This document shows positions 1 through 7,520 of a stretch of DNA of 17,860 nt, in pieces. The translations under genes were made by a program, and so were the position numbers. The DNA is from Bacteroidales bacterium UBA5382 (GTDB lineage: Bacteria > Bacteroidota > Bacteroidia > Bacteroidales > Dysgonomonadaceae), in assembly GCA_002409745.1 (NCBI GenBank), contig DHOU01000033.1, positions 1 to 17,860 on the forward strand, given 5' to 3'. Below the pieces are notes generated by a model. It was not told the DNA's origin and ran no database searches. It saw nothing but the letters and a program-made list of their open reading frames with translations. Numbering within the stretch: position 1 is the first letter of the stretch; each line of letters opens with the position of its first letter.

Positions 1-6
1 AGTAAT

Positions 7-12
7 CCTCCT
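7..12 (-). promoter_or_regulatory. Ribosome binding site of a minus-strand gene starting just outside the window
   Basis: Read on the minus strand, bases 12 to 7 are AGGAGG, a full Shine-Dalgarno core, unusual for this genome where most genes lack one. The only remaining bases (6 to 1, ATTACT) hold no start codon, so the start should lie a few bases beyond the left edge. It sits about 25 bases after the stop of the helicase-nuclease gene. The product cannot be seen; by analogy with AddAB loci it may be the PD-(D/E)XK partner subunit (inference). Confidence 0.5.
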
Positions 13-36
13 ACCTACTCGATTCACCCGCCTCCG

Positions 37-3000
37 TCATTCCGCTTCGATCACCTTCCGTAATTTCACGTAAAAAACATATCCTTTCACGTGGGGATAG
101 CCCATCTCCCGGATAGACGCTACATACCGTTTCACCTGACGGATATACGCGCTGTCTTCCGCTTCGCCGAACTTGTAATCGGCCACAATCACTTCGTTGT
201 CGCCCAGCATCACGCGGTCGGGACGGCTGAAGCCGAAGCGGGGATGCAGCACCTGCGTTTCATTTAACACATGATAGCGCCCTGAATACCATGCCGCCAC
301 CCCGGGTTGCGAAATCACCTCGGTCAGTTGCCGGACGGTCAGTTCTTTTTCGTCTTCCCGCAACTCACCGGACAGCACCTTTTGCGTTACCGCTTCCGGC
401 ACATCGCCGATGGTCTCCACCTGACTCACAATCTCGTGCATCAGCTTGCCGTAATCGCGTTTGCCGTCGTCCGAAAAGAACCCTATCGAGTTCAACCGCA
501 GCTTCAGCCGCCCGCTGAACGGTACCGATTGCCATTTGCCGGTTTTATAGGATGCATACCCTGCCGTTTCTTCGCGTGGTAAACGCCGTCCTTCTTCTCC
601 CAACTGAAAAACACACGCGTCCTCCTGTTCATCAGCATAATTCTGCAATACGACAAGCGGTTGGTCGGCGGTCGATTCGGAAGGAAGGCGCGACGATCGG
701 AAGAGACACAACCACAACAGGTCGGCCACCGAACGGATGTTTTCTTCTTTCTTCGGCTTGGGTGCAAAAACGATGAGTTGATGTTTGGCGCGTGTAAAGG
801 CTACGTACAACAGGTTAAGGTTGTCGATGTAGGAGTACAGTTTTTCTTCGAGATAATCTTGTTGGAAGATGGTACGGAGCAACGCCGGCGAGTAACGCAA
901 CGGTACGGCGCCCAATCCGTCGAACGGCTTTTCCTGGGGGCGGCACCAAAGGATATCCTGCTGATGCGGGTTGTGGTCGAGCGTCCAGTCGGCGAACGGC
1001 AGCAGTACCGCGTCGAAACCGAGTCCTTTCGATTTATGGATGGTGATCAGGCGGATGGCATCTTGGTCGTCGGGCGAAAAAAGCGCCTTTCGACAGCCTT
1101 TCTCATCCCACCAGTCGAGAAAGTCGTTCAGGTCGGCCGATGATTGGGTGCTAAAACTCAAAACGATATCCAGAAAAGCCTGTACGTAGGCATTTTCTTT
1201 TTCGTCGAGCGCGTCTTTCGACAAGGCGAAGAATGCCTCCACCATCTCATAGAGCGGGAGGGAGGCGATACGGTTGAGCTCGTCTTCTATCGCCGGCGGA
1301 AAGCCTTTGGCGGTTTCATTTCCGTACAACGCCAGGGCCGACTCAGGCGTAAGGCGGCGGTGAAAACGGTAATATTCATACACGGCAAGCATCTTCTTCG
1401 TGTCGTCGTTGCGGTTGCGGAAGTAGCGCAATACGGCAATGACGGCTTTCACGCTTTGAGCGTTGGCGATCACCAGCGCTTCATTCGAGATGATGTCGTA
1501 GCGGTAAGGCGATTGCGGATGGGCTTCTTTGTAGCGCAGCAGCGTTTCGGCCACTTCCACGGCTTCGCTGTTCCACCGGACGACAATGGCGATGTCTTTG
1601 GCCGAAAAGCCTTGGTCTTGCAGCGCTTCGATCTCCGCAGGCAAGCGTTCGAGCACCTGTTGGCGCCAATCGCCGTCGTCATCGTTTTGCTCTCGGAAAA
1701 CCATTTTCACCAATCCTTGCGTATCTTTTTTTCGGTCGGGGATATGTTGATAGACTTGTGAATATGCTTCCTTGATCTTCGTCGCCGCATACTGCTTGAA
1801 CGGGTTCTCCTGCGCCTGTTGCAGCGTTTGGTTAAAATCGGCTTGGGCCATGGTGGAAGCCAGCGAGAAGAAAGCGTTGTTGAATTCGATGATGTGGCGG
1901 TCGCTTCGCCAATTGGTGTCCAGCACATGCTGCTGCACATTCTCCGGAGAGAAATCGCGCGTGACCTGCTCTTCCAGCAACCGCCAGTCGGAGTTGCGCC
2001 AGCGGTAGATACTTTGTTTCACGTCGCCCACAATCAGGTTCATGTGATTCGATGCGAGACTCTCTCGGATAAGCGGGTAAAAGTTATCCCATTGCATGCG
2101 CGAGGTGTCCTGGAATTCGTCGATCATGTAGTGGGTGAGGTACGTGCCGATTTTCTCGTAAATAAACGGCGAGTCGCTGTCGCCGATGATGCGGTGGAGC
2201 AGCTCGGTGGTGTCCGACAAAAAGAGCGTGTTGCGTTCCTGTTGCAGTTCGCGCATGCGCTTATGAATGTCGTTGAGTATGCCCAGCGTGTAAAAGTATT
2301 GAAGGATGCTGCGTGCGGAATTGTAAAACAGATCGTTGTCGAAATGATTGACGGCTGCGTGCGTGAGGGCATTCAGTCCTTCGAAGTAAACCGATTCGAT
2401 GGCGCCTTTTTTCTCCTCGGATGTCGTTTTAGTGGTCCATTGCTCGAGGCCGTCGGGCAGTTTGGCGAAGGTGGCGGTCGGTTCTTTTACCTCGCCGTTG
2501 GCCCATTTTACGAAATGCGAAAAGGGCGAACGTTGCCCGCCTTTGAAGTCGGTGTAATGCAATCCGAAGCGGCTCATCAGGTTGACGCCTTTTTCACCGA
2601 TGGTTTTCAATTCGTTTTCGAACGACCGGACGATTTGGATAAGTGTTGTTTTGTAGGCTTCGAGTTGCTTCTTGTCGTGTGCATCCGACTGCCCGTCTTG
2701 GGCGAACGATTTGTATTTCTCATTGAATAATTGTTTCGACAAATCGAATATTTCCTGATCGGTTTTCCAACTCTTCCCGTTTTCAATGCGGTCTTGCATA
2801 AAGGTGAGCATCCATTCGGCGAGCGCCTTGTTCTCGGGACGGTCGAGCTCGGAGAGCATCAGGTCGATAGCCTCCAACAGTACGGGTGTTTCATCGACTT
2901 CCATCGAGTAGTTTCCCTGCAAACCCATTTCACGGGTAAACGCGCGCATGGTCTGTTGGAAAAACCGGTCGATGGTACTGATCGAAAAAGCCGAATAATC

Positions 3001-3315
3001 GTGCAGGATGGTTTTCAATATATGCTGTGCCCGGTCGCGAACCTGCTTTTCCGTCATCGAAAACTCGCCGCCCAGCGAAGCGACGTAATCGGAGGACGCG
3101 TTTGAGGATAAGCGGTACAACTCTTCTACGATGCGCGATTTCATTTCGTCGGTTGCCTTGTTGGTAAACGTCACGGCAAGGATATGGCGGTAGTTGTTTT
3201 CTTTTGAAAACAGCAACCGCAGATAATCACCCGTCAGGCGGTGGGTTTTTCCCGATCCGGCCGACGCTTTAATGAGGTGAAGTTGCGCCCGGTCAGATGA
3301 TGCGCGATTTGGCAT
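37..3315 (-). CDS. AddA/RecB-like UvrD-family helicase with C-terminal nuclease domain
   Basis: This is a 1092-residue superfamily 1A DNA helicase-exonuclease of the kind that processes double-strand breaks for recombination in the cytoplasm. Visible motifs are Walker A (ASAGSGKT, residues 17-24), motif II DEFQDT (399-404), motif III with GDVKQSIYRWR, motif V with TIHKSKGLGFD and motif VI with YVAFTRAK. The last 140 residues carry the RecB-type nuclease signature: H960 in GKLMHE, D1033 in RPDR, and D1046/K1048 in ADYK, followed by Q-x3-Y. All expected catalytic residues are present, so it is probably active. I chose the ATG at 3315 because AAGAAGGAT precedes it and the Walker A motif then lies near residue 20; the frame stays open upstream to 3378 but those residues look unlike the family. 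Its start lies 23 bp inside the SUI1 gene, suggesting translational coupling. It is an AddA-type subunit and probably needs an AddB partner, likely the gene off the left edge. Confidence 0.9.
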   Translation of the reverse strand: MPNRASSDRAQLHLIKASAGSGKTHRLTGDYLRLLFSKENNYRHILAVTFTNKATDEMKSRIVEELYRLSSNASSDYVASLGGEFSMTEKQVRDRAQHILKTILHDYSAFSISTIDRFFQQTMRAFTREMGLQGNYSMEVDETPVLLEAIDLMLSELDRPENKALAEWMLTFMQDRIENGKSWKTDQEIFDLSKQLFNEKYKSFAQDGQSDAHDKKQLEAYKTTLIQIVRSFENELKTIGEKGVNLMSRFGLHYTDFKGGQRSPFSHFVKWANGEVKEPTATFAKLPDGLEQWTTKTTSEEKKGAIESVYFEGLNALTHAAVNHFDNDLFYNSARSILQYFYTLGILNDIHKRMRELQQERNTLFLSDTTELLHRIIGDSDSPFIYEKIGTYLTHYMIDEFQDTSRMQWDNFYPLIRESLASNHMNLIVGDVKQSIYRWRNSDWRLLEEQVTRDFSPENVQQHVLDTNWRSDRHIIEFNNAFFSLASTMAQADFNQTLQQAQENPFKQYAATKIKEAYSQVYQHIPDRKKDTQGLVKMVFREQNDDDGDWRQQVLERLPAEIEALQDQGFSAKDIAIVVRWNSEAVEVAETLLRYKEAHPQSPYRYDIISNEALVIANAQSVKAVIAVLRYFRNRNDDTKKMLAVYEYYRFHRRLTPESALALYGNETAKGFPPAIEDELNRIASLPLYEMVEAFFALSKDALDEKENAYVQAFLDIVLSFSTQSSADLNDFLDWWDEKGCRKALFSPDDQDAIRLITIHKSKGLGFDAVLLPFADWTLDHNPHQQDILWCRPQEKPFDGLGAVPLRYSPALLRTIFQQDYLEEKLYSYIDNLNLLYVAFTRAKHQLIVFAPKPKKEENIRSVADLLWLCLFRSSRLPSESTADQPLVVLQNYADEQEDACVFQLGEEGRRLPREETAGYASYKTGKWQSVPFSGRLKLRLNSIGFFSDDGKRDYGKLMHEIVSQVETIGDVPEAVTQKVLSGELREDEKELTVRQLTEVISQPGVAAWYSGRYHVLNETQVLHPRFGFSRPDRVMLGDNEVIVADYKFGEAEDSAYIRQVKRYVASIREMGYPHVKGYVFYVKLRKVIEAE

Positions 3316-3640
3316 ATCCTTCTTTTTGTAAAATAGCCGACACCTTTTCGCGGTGGTCGCCTTGCACGATGATCTCACCGTTTTTCACCGATCCGCCGAC
3401 GCCGCATTTCGTTTTCAGCAACTTGCCCAGTTCCTGCAAATCGTCCTCACGCCCCACAAAACCCGTTATCAACGTCACGGCCTTGCCTTTGCGGTTGCGC
3501 TTGTCGAGGCTCACGCGGAGCAATTGCTTCTCTTTCGGTAGTGCTTCCGTCTCGTTCGATTCGTCCCCCTGATAATGGTAGTCAGGGTTGGTCGAATACA
3601 CGATGTTCAATCTCTTTTTCCAGTCGTTCATATTATTCAT
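3293..3640 (-). CDS. SUI1/eIF1-like translation initiation factor (YciH family)
   Basis: A 115-residue protein whose C-terminal 80 residues match the SUI1 fold. Conserved blocks are RNRKGKAVTLITGF, a segment on Leu-Gly-Lys-Leu-Leu-Lys-x-Lys-Cys-Gly-x-Gly-Gly-Ser, and EIIVQGDHREKV near the end. The N-terminal 40 residues (DWKKRLNIVYSTNPDYHY) are typical of the Bacteroidales versions. Eukaryotic eIF1 controls start-codon selection; the job of bacterial homologues is poorly defined, so the role here is by family only. Start is uncertain between ATG 3640 and ATG 3631 (MNDWKK); neither has a clear Shine-Dalgarno site. The gene is first in a two-gene or longer unit with the helicase and is driven by a near-consensus promoter at 3719-3750. 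Confidence 0.88.
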   Translation of the reverse strand: MNNMNDWKKRLNIVYSTNPDYHYQGDESNETEALPKEKQLLRVSLDKRNRKGKAVTLITGFVGREDDLQELGKLLKTKCGVGGSVKNGEIIVQGDHREKVSAILQKEGYAKSRII

Positions 3641-3671
3641 GTGCTAATGTGCTGATGTCGCCCACTCTTTA

Positions 3672-3709
3672 TCAATCTTTCGTCAATCGAATATCAATCT
3701 CCATCAATC
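3672..3709 (-). repeat. Four GATTGA repeats at about 11-nt spacing in the SUI1 leader
   Basis: On the plus strand TCAATC occurs at 3672-3677, 3683-3688, 3694-3699 and 3704-3709, so the spacing is 11, 11 and 10 bases. In the SUI1 mRNA these read GAUUGA. They begin right after the predicted transcription start. The same stretch holds a tiny minus-strand reading frame (3704 to 3672, MEIDIRLTKD then stop). Helical phasing would suit cooperative protein binding to DNA; an RNA-level role is also possible. Function unknown. Confidence 0.55.
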
Positions 3710-3718
3710 TAATACGAA

Positions 3719-3750
3719 CAAAGGTATTTTTTTTTGCGGATATATGCAAA
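3719..3750 (-). promoter_or_regulatory. Bacteroides-type promoter for the SUI1-helicase unit
   Basis: On the minus strand TTTG (3750-3747) is followed after exactly 20 bp by TACCTTTG (3726-3719), a perfect match to the Bacteroidota -33/-7 consensus TTTG-N19-21-TAnnTTTG recognised by the primary sigma factor. Transcription would start near 3712, giving a leader of about 70 nt before the SUI1 start. The position is seen directly; promoter activity is inferred. Confidence 0.7.
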
Positions 3751-3766
3751 AAATGCTGTATTTTAG
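3733..3766 (+). promoter_or_regulatory. Candidate plus-strand promoter for the nucleoside kinase
   Basis: TTTG (3733-3736) is followed after 22 bp by TATTTTAG (3759-3766), a one-mismatch -7 element with a slightly long spacer. It lies about 80 bp ahead of the nucleoside kinase start. It is interleaved with the divergent minus-strand promoter, sharing the same 20-bp spacer region, so the two may compete for polymerase. Weaker match than its partner. Confidence 0.4.
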
Positions 3767-3847
3767 CAGGCCGGACGAGCAAACATCCGTCAGGCTTACA
3801 CCAATGGTGAATAATTTTTGATGTGTTAAATAAGAAGATCAACAAAT

Positions 3848-5527
3848 ATGAATGATGAAAAGAAAGACTTGGTCAAAATCAAGTGCGTAAACACGAACGA
3901 GTATAAGGAGGTGCCGATAGGTTCGTCTTTGGAACAACTGATAGCTGTTTTCGGAGTGAAAATGCCGTATTTGATCGCCAACGCTAAAGTAAACAATAAA
4001 ACCGAGTCGCTCGCCTATAAAGTATATCGTCCGCGCACGGTGGAGTATGTCGATATCAGTAATTCTTCGGCTATGCGTACATATGTGCGCTCGCTTTGTT
4101 TTATTTTGGCCAAAGCGGTCGACGATGTGCTGCCCGATGCCGAAGTACATATCGAACATGCGGTGGCAAAAGGATATTATTTCCAGATACATGGCGAGGC
4201 GCCTGTCGGTGAAAAAGAGCTTGATGCCGTGCGCAACCGGATGAGGGATATTGTGCAGGCCGACCTTCCTTTTATACAAGTGGAAGATGAAACGGAGAAT
4301 GTGGTCAAACTATTCCGCGAGCGGCGGATGGAGGATAAGGCGCTGCTGCTGGAAACAGCCGATTTGGTTTATTCCCGCTATTTCAAACTCGGGGAGTACA
4401 TCGATTATTTCTATGGTTGCCTGACGCCTTCCACCGGATACATCAGCCTGTTCGATATCCGCCCTTATAACGGAGGGTTCCTCTTGAGGGTTCCCAAGCG
4501 GGAGAATCCTGTCGAACTCGAACCGTTTATTCAACAGGATAAACTGCTCAATGTGTATCGTGAACATCTCTCTTTCTTGAAGATAAGCAAACTCGATAAT
4601 GTAGGCGACCTCAATAAAGCCAAGCAGGATGACCGGATGTCGGAAGTCATTCAGGTGGCCGAAGCCTATCAATCCAAGCAAATCGCTCATATCGCCGAAG
4701 AGATTACCAAAAAGTTCCACGAAGGGGTGCGGCTGGTGCTTATTTCGGGCCCTTCGTCATCCGGAAAAACCACTTTCCGCAAGCGGCTCGAAATACAATT
4801 ATTCGTCAATCTGTTAAGGCCTATCGGCCTTTCTCTCGATAACTACTTTATAGAGCGGGAGCATACGCCGTTGGATGAATTCGGCGAAAAGGATTACGAA
4901 TCGTTATATGCGCTCGATCTCGAGCTTTTCGAGCAGCATCTGATTACCTTGATGAATGGTTACGAAGTGGAACTGCCGTTTTATAATTTCGTCACCGGAA
5001 AACGGGACTTTAAGAATAACTTCCTCAAGATGGACGAAAGCAGTCTCCTCATTGTGGAGGGAATCCATGGGCTGAATCCGGAACTTACGGCGCATATCCC
5101 TCGCGATAAGAAGTTTATGGTGTATGTTTCGGCATTGACGTCCATTTCGTTGGATAATCATAACTGGATTCCCGCATCCGACAACCGGCTCCTACGGCGC
5201 ATTGTGCGCGACTACCGTTATCGGGGATATTCGGCGCAGGATACGATTTCGAGATGGGAAAGCGTTCGTCGCGGAGAAGATAAATGGATCTTTCCTTTTC
5301 AGGAGAATGCCGACGTAATGTTCAATTCGGCCATGATCTATGAGCTGGCGGCTATCCGGCGGCATGCGGAGCCTATCCTCATGCGTGTGCCCCGTACGGT
5401 ACCCGAGTATTCCGAAGCATACCGTCTGCTGAAGTTCTTGAATTATTTTAATTACATTACCGACCGCGAATTGCCCCCCACGTCGTTGCTGCGCGAGTTT
5501 TTGGGCGGAAGTAGTTTTCGGTATTGA
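3848..5527 (+). CDS. Nucleoside (uridine) kinase with N-terminal TGS and ThrRS-like domains
   Basis: A 559-residue fusion protein. Residues about 5-65 resemble a TGS domain, about 70-250 the threonyl-tRNA synthetase second-additional-domain type, and about 280-480 a phosphoribulokinase/uridine kinase P-loop kinase. The Walker A is GPSSSGKTT (301-309), followed by the LSLDNYF segment around the uridine kinase substrate site. Members are annotated as nucleoside kinases in Bacteroidota and some Firmicutes and are expected to phosphorylate uridine/cytidine for pyrimidine salvage; the exact substrate is not shown by sequence. The TGS and ThrRS-like parts may bind RNA or ligand and could be regulatory (inference). 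ATG 3848 is the first in frame, in an A-rich context without a Shine-Dalgarno site. It is transcribed away from the SUI1 unit. Confidence 0.88.
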   Translation: MNDEKKDLVKIKCVNTNEYKEVPIGSSLEQLIAVFGVKMPYLIANAKVNNKTESLAYKVYRPRTVEYVDISNSSAMRTYVRSLCFILAKAVDDVLPDAEVHIEHAVAKGYYFQIHGEAPVGEKELDAVRNRMRDIVQADLPFIQVEDETENVVKLFRERRMEDKALLLETADLVYSRYFKLGEYIDYFYGCLTPSTGYISLFDIRPYNGGFLLRVPKRENPVELEPFIQQDKLLNVYREHLSFLKISKLDNVGDLNKAKQDDRMSEVIQVAEAYQSKQIAHIAEEITKKFHEGVRLVLISGPSSSGKTTFRKRLEIQLFVNLLRPIGLSLDNYFIEREHTPLDEFGEKDYESLYALDLELFEQHLITLMNGYEVELPFYNFVTGKRDFKNNFLKMDESSLLIVEGIHGLNPELTAHIPRDKKFMVYVSALTSISLDNHNWIPASDNRLLRRIVRDYRYRGYSAQDTISRWESVRRGEDKWIFPFQENADVMFNSAMIYELAAIRRHAEPILMRVPRTVPEYSEAYRLLKFLNYFNYITDRELPPTSLLREFLGGSSFRY

Positions 5528-5626
5528 AAAATTCAATCCATTCATACTCCATACTTCACACTTTATATTTCATAACGCCTTTCCTATCTTTTGTCTTTTA
5601 AATAATGGACAAAAAATCTTTTTGAT

Positions 5627-5634
5627 TATCTTTG
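5627..5634 (+). promoter_or_regulatory. Candidate -7 element upstream of glmS
   Basis: TATCTTTG at 5627-5634 is a perfect TAnnTTTG box, 28 bp before the glmS ATG, predicting a short leader of about 20 nt. No TTTG is seen at the right distance upstream; a second near match, TATCTTTTG, lies at 5585-5593. The short leader leaves no room for a glmS ribozyme, which is a Firmicutes feature. Confidence 0.45.
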
Positions 5635-5662
5635 GAGGCTTAAAAATAAAAAGAGAAAGAGT

Positions 5663-7507
5663 ATGTGCGGGATTGTAGGATATATCGGTTTTCGGGAAGC
5701 TTATCCTGTCTTGATAAAAGGGCTTCATCGCCTCGAATACAGGGGATATGACAGTGCTGGCGTGGCGTTGATCAACGAACGGAATAATTTATCGGTTTAC
5801 AAATCCAAAGGCCGTGTACAGGACTTGGAGGAATATGTACAGGATAAAGACACTTCCGGTACGATAGGAATCGCTCACACGCGTTGGGCTACCCATGGCG
5901 AACCGAGTAATGCGAACGCACATCCGCACTATTCTCAATCGGAGTCGTTGGCGCTTATCCATAACGGAATTATCGAAAACTATGCCGTGTTGAAAGCCCA
6001 ACTGATAGCTAACGGCTATACTTTCCACAGCAGTACCGATACCGAAGTGTTGGTGCAGTGGATTGAATATATCCGTCAGCTGAACGGGTATGATCTGTTA
6101 ACGGCTGTACAGATTGCGTTAAGCCAAGTGGTCGGTGCCTACGCTATTGCACTGCTTGAAAAAGGGAACCCCGATCAAATCATTGCCGCCCGTAAAAGTA
6201 GTCCGTTGGTGGTCGGTGTCGGCAAGGGAGAGTTCTTTCTGGCTTCGGATGCCTCGCCGATTATCGAATATACCAATAAGGTGATTTATCTGGATGATGA
6301 AGAAATTGCCGTCATCCGCCGTGATCAGGAACCTAAAATTATCACGTTAACCAATGTCCGGAAACCTCTTCATATAAAGGAACTGGAGATGAACCTCAGC
6401 GAACTCGAGCGCGGCGGCTATCCTCACTTTATGTTGAAGGAGATATTCGAACAGCCCGAAACGCTTAAAAACTGCATGAGCGGGCGTATTAATGTGGAAG
6501 CAACCAATGTCACGCTTTCCGGCATCATCGATCATAAGGACAAATTCATTCAGGCAAAGCGAATCATTATTGTTGCTTGCGGCACGTCATGGCATGCCGG
6601 CCTCATCGGCAAATACCTTTTCGAAGAATTTTGCCGTGTTCCGGTGGAGGTGGAATACGCCTCGGAATTCAGGTATCGTCATCCGGTCATTCATCCTGAA
6701 GATATTGTCATTGCCATATCGCAATCGGGTGAAACGGCCGACTCGCTTGCTGCTATCGAGTTGGCCCGTCATGCCGGAGCATTTGTGTATGGCATCTGTA
6801 ACGTGGTGGGCTCTTCCATCCCGCGTAATACGCACTCCGGATCGTACACCCATTGCGGTCATGAGATCGGGGTGGCTTCTACCAAAGCGTTTACGGCTCA
6901 AATTACGGTGCTTACCATGATGGCCTTGGCGATAGGAAAAGAAAAAGGGACGATTTCCGTCGAAAAATATCTCGCTGTTATCAAAGAACTAAGCCATATC
7001 CCTGAAAAGATTGAACGGGTGTTGGCATTGAATAAAAGTATAAAGAAATTATCCCGGATATTTACCTATGCCCGTAACTTTATTTATTTGGGACGAGGTT
7101 ATAATTATCCCATCGCGTTGGAAGGAGCGCTCAAGTTGAAAGAAATTTCCTATATCCATGCCGAAGGGTATCCTGCCGCCGAAATGAAGCACGGCCCTAT
7201 TGCGCTTATCGATAATGAGATGCCTGTAGTCGCGATTGCCACACATAATACGGTGTATGAAAAGGTCGTAAGTAATATTCAGGAAATCAAAGCGCGGAAT
7301 GGTCGCGTGATTGCTATCGTAACCGACGGGGATAAATCCGTCAAATCGTTAGTGGATCATTGCATCGAAATCCCTTCCACGGAAGAATGCCTTGAGCCGT
7401 TATTGACTTCCATACCGTTGCAATTAATCGCTTACCACATCGCCGTCAATAAAAACAGGGATGTCGATATGCCGCGCAACCTGGCAAAATCGGTAACGGT
7501 AGAATAG
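5663..7507 (+). CDS. glmS: Glutamine-fructose-6-phosphate aminotransferase (isomerising)
   Basis: A 614-residue, full-length glucosamine-6-phosphate synthase. It converts fructose-6-phosphate and glutamine to glucosamine-6-phosphate and glutamate, the first step to UDP-GlcNAc for peptidoglycan and lipid A. The N-terminal MCGIVGYIG places the nucleophile Cys immediately after the cleaved Met, and HTRWATHGEP and the HNGIIENY block complete the class II glutaminase site (to about residue 240). Two SIS domains follow: the first with CGTSWHAG and SQSGETADSLAA, the second with LGRGYNYPIALEGALKLKE and AEGYPAAEMKHGP. The C-terminal NLAKSVTVE tail carries the catalytic Lys. All key residues are intact. 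mnmE follows 13 bp downstream and is probably co-transcribed. Confidence 0.97.
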   Translation: MCGIVGYIGFREAYPVLIKGLHRLEYRGYDSAGVALINERNNLSVYKSKGRVQDLEEYVQDKDTSGTIGIAHTRWATHGEPSNANAHPHYSQSESLALIHNGIIENYAVLKAQLIANGYTFHSSTDTEVLVQWIEYIRQLNGYDLLTAVQIALSQVVGAYAIALLEKGNPDQIIAARKSSPLVVGVGKGEFFLASDASPIIEYTNKVIYLDDEEIAVIRRDQEPKIITLTNVRKPLHIKELEMNLSELERGGYPHFMLKEIFEQPETLKNCMSGRINVEATNVTLSGIIDHKDKFIQAKRIIIVACGTSWHAGLIGKYLFEEFCRVPVEVEYASEFRYRHPVIHPEDIVIAISQSGETADSLAAIELARHAGAFVYGICNVVGSSIPRNTHSGSYTHCGHEIGVASTKAFTAQITVLTMMALAIGKEKGTISVEKYLAVIKELSHIPEKIERVLALNKSIKKLSRIFTYARNFIYLGRGYNYPIALEGALKLKEISYIHAEGYPAAEMKHGPIALIDNEMPVVAIATHNTVYEKVVSNIQEIKARNGRVIAIVTDGDKSVKSLVDHCIEIPSTEECLEPLLTSIPLQLIAYHIAVNKNRDVDMPRNLAKSVTVE

Positions 7508-7520
7508 TAGAAGATGTAAG

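Noticed and set aside
1819..2730. A 303-codon open frame on the plus strand opposite the helicase
   Set aside because: It is fully antisense to intact helicase motifs and its predicted protein resembles no family; it is a shadow of codon bias.
5528..5662. A glmS ribozyme or riboswitch upstream of glmS
   Set aside because: The spacer is short and has no ribozyme core; the -7 box leaves only about 20 nt of leader.
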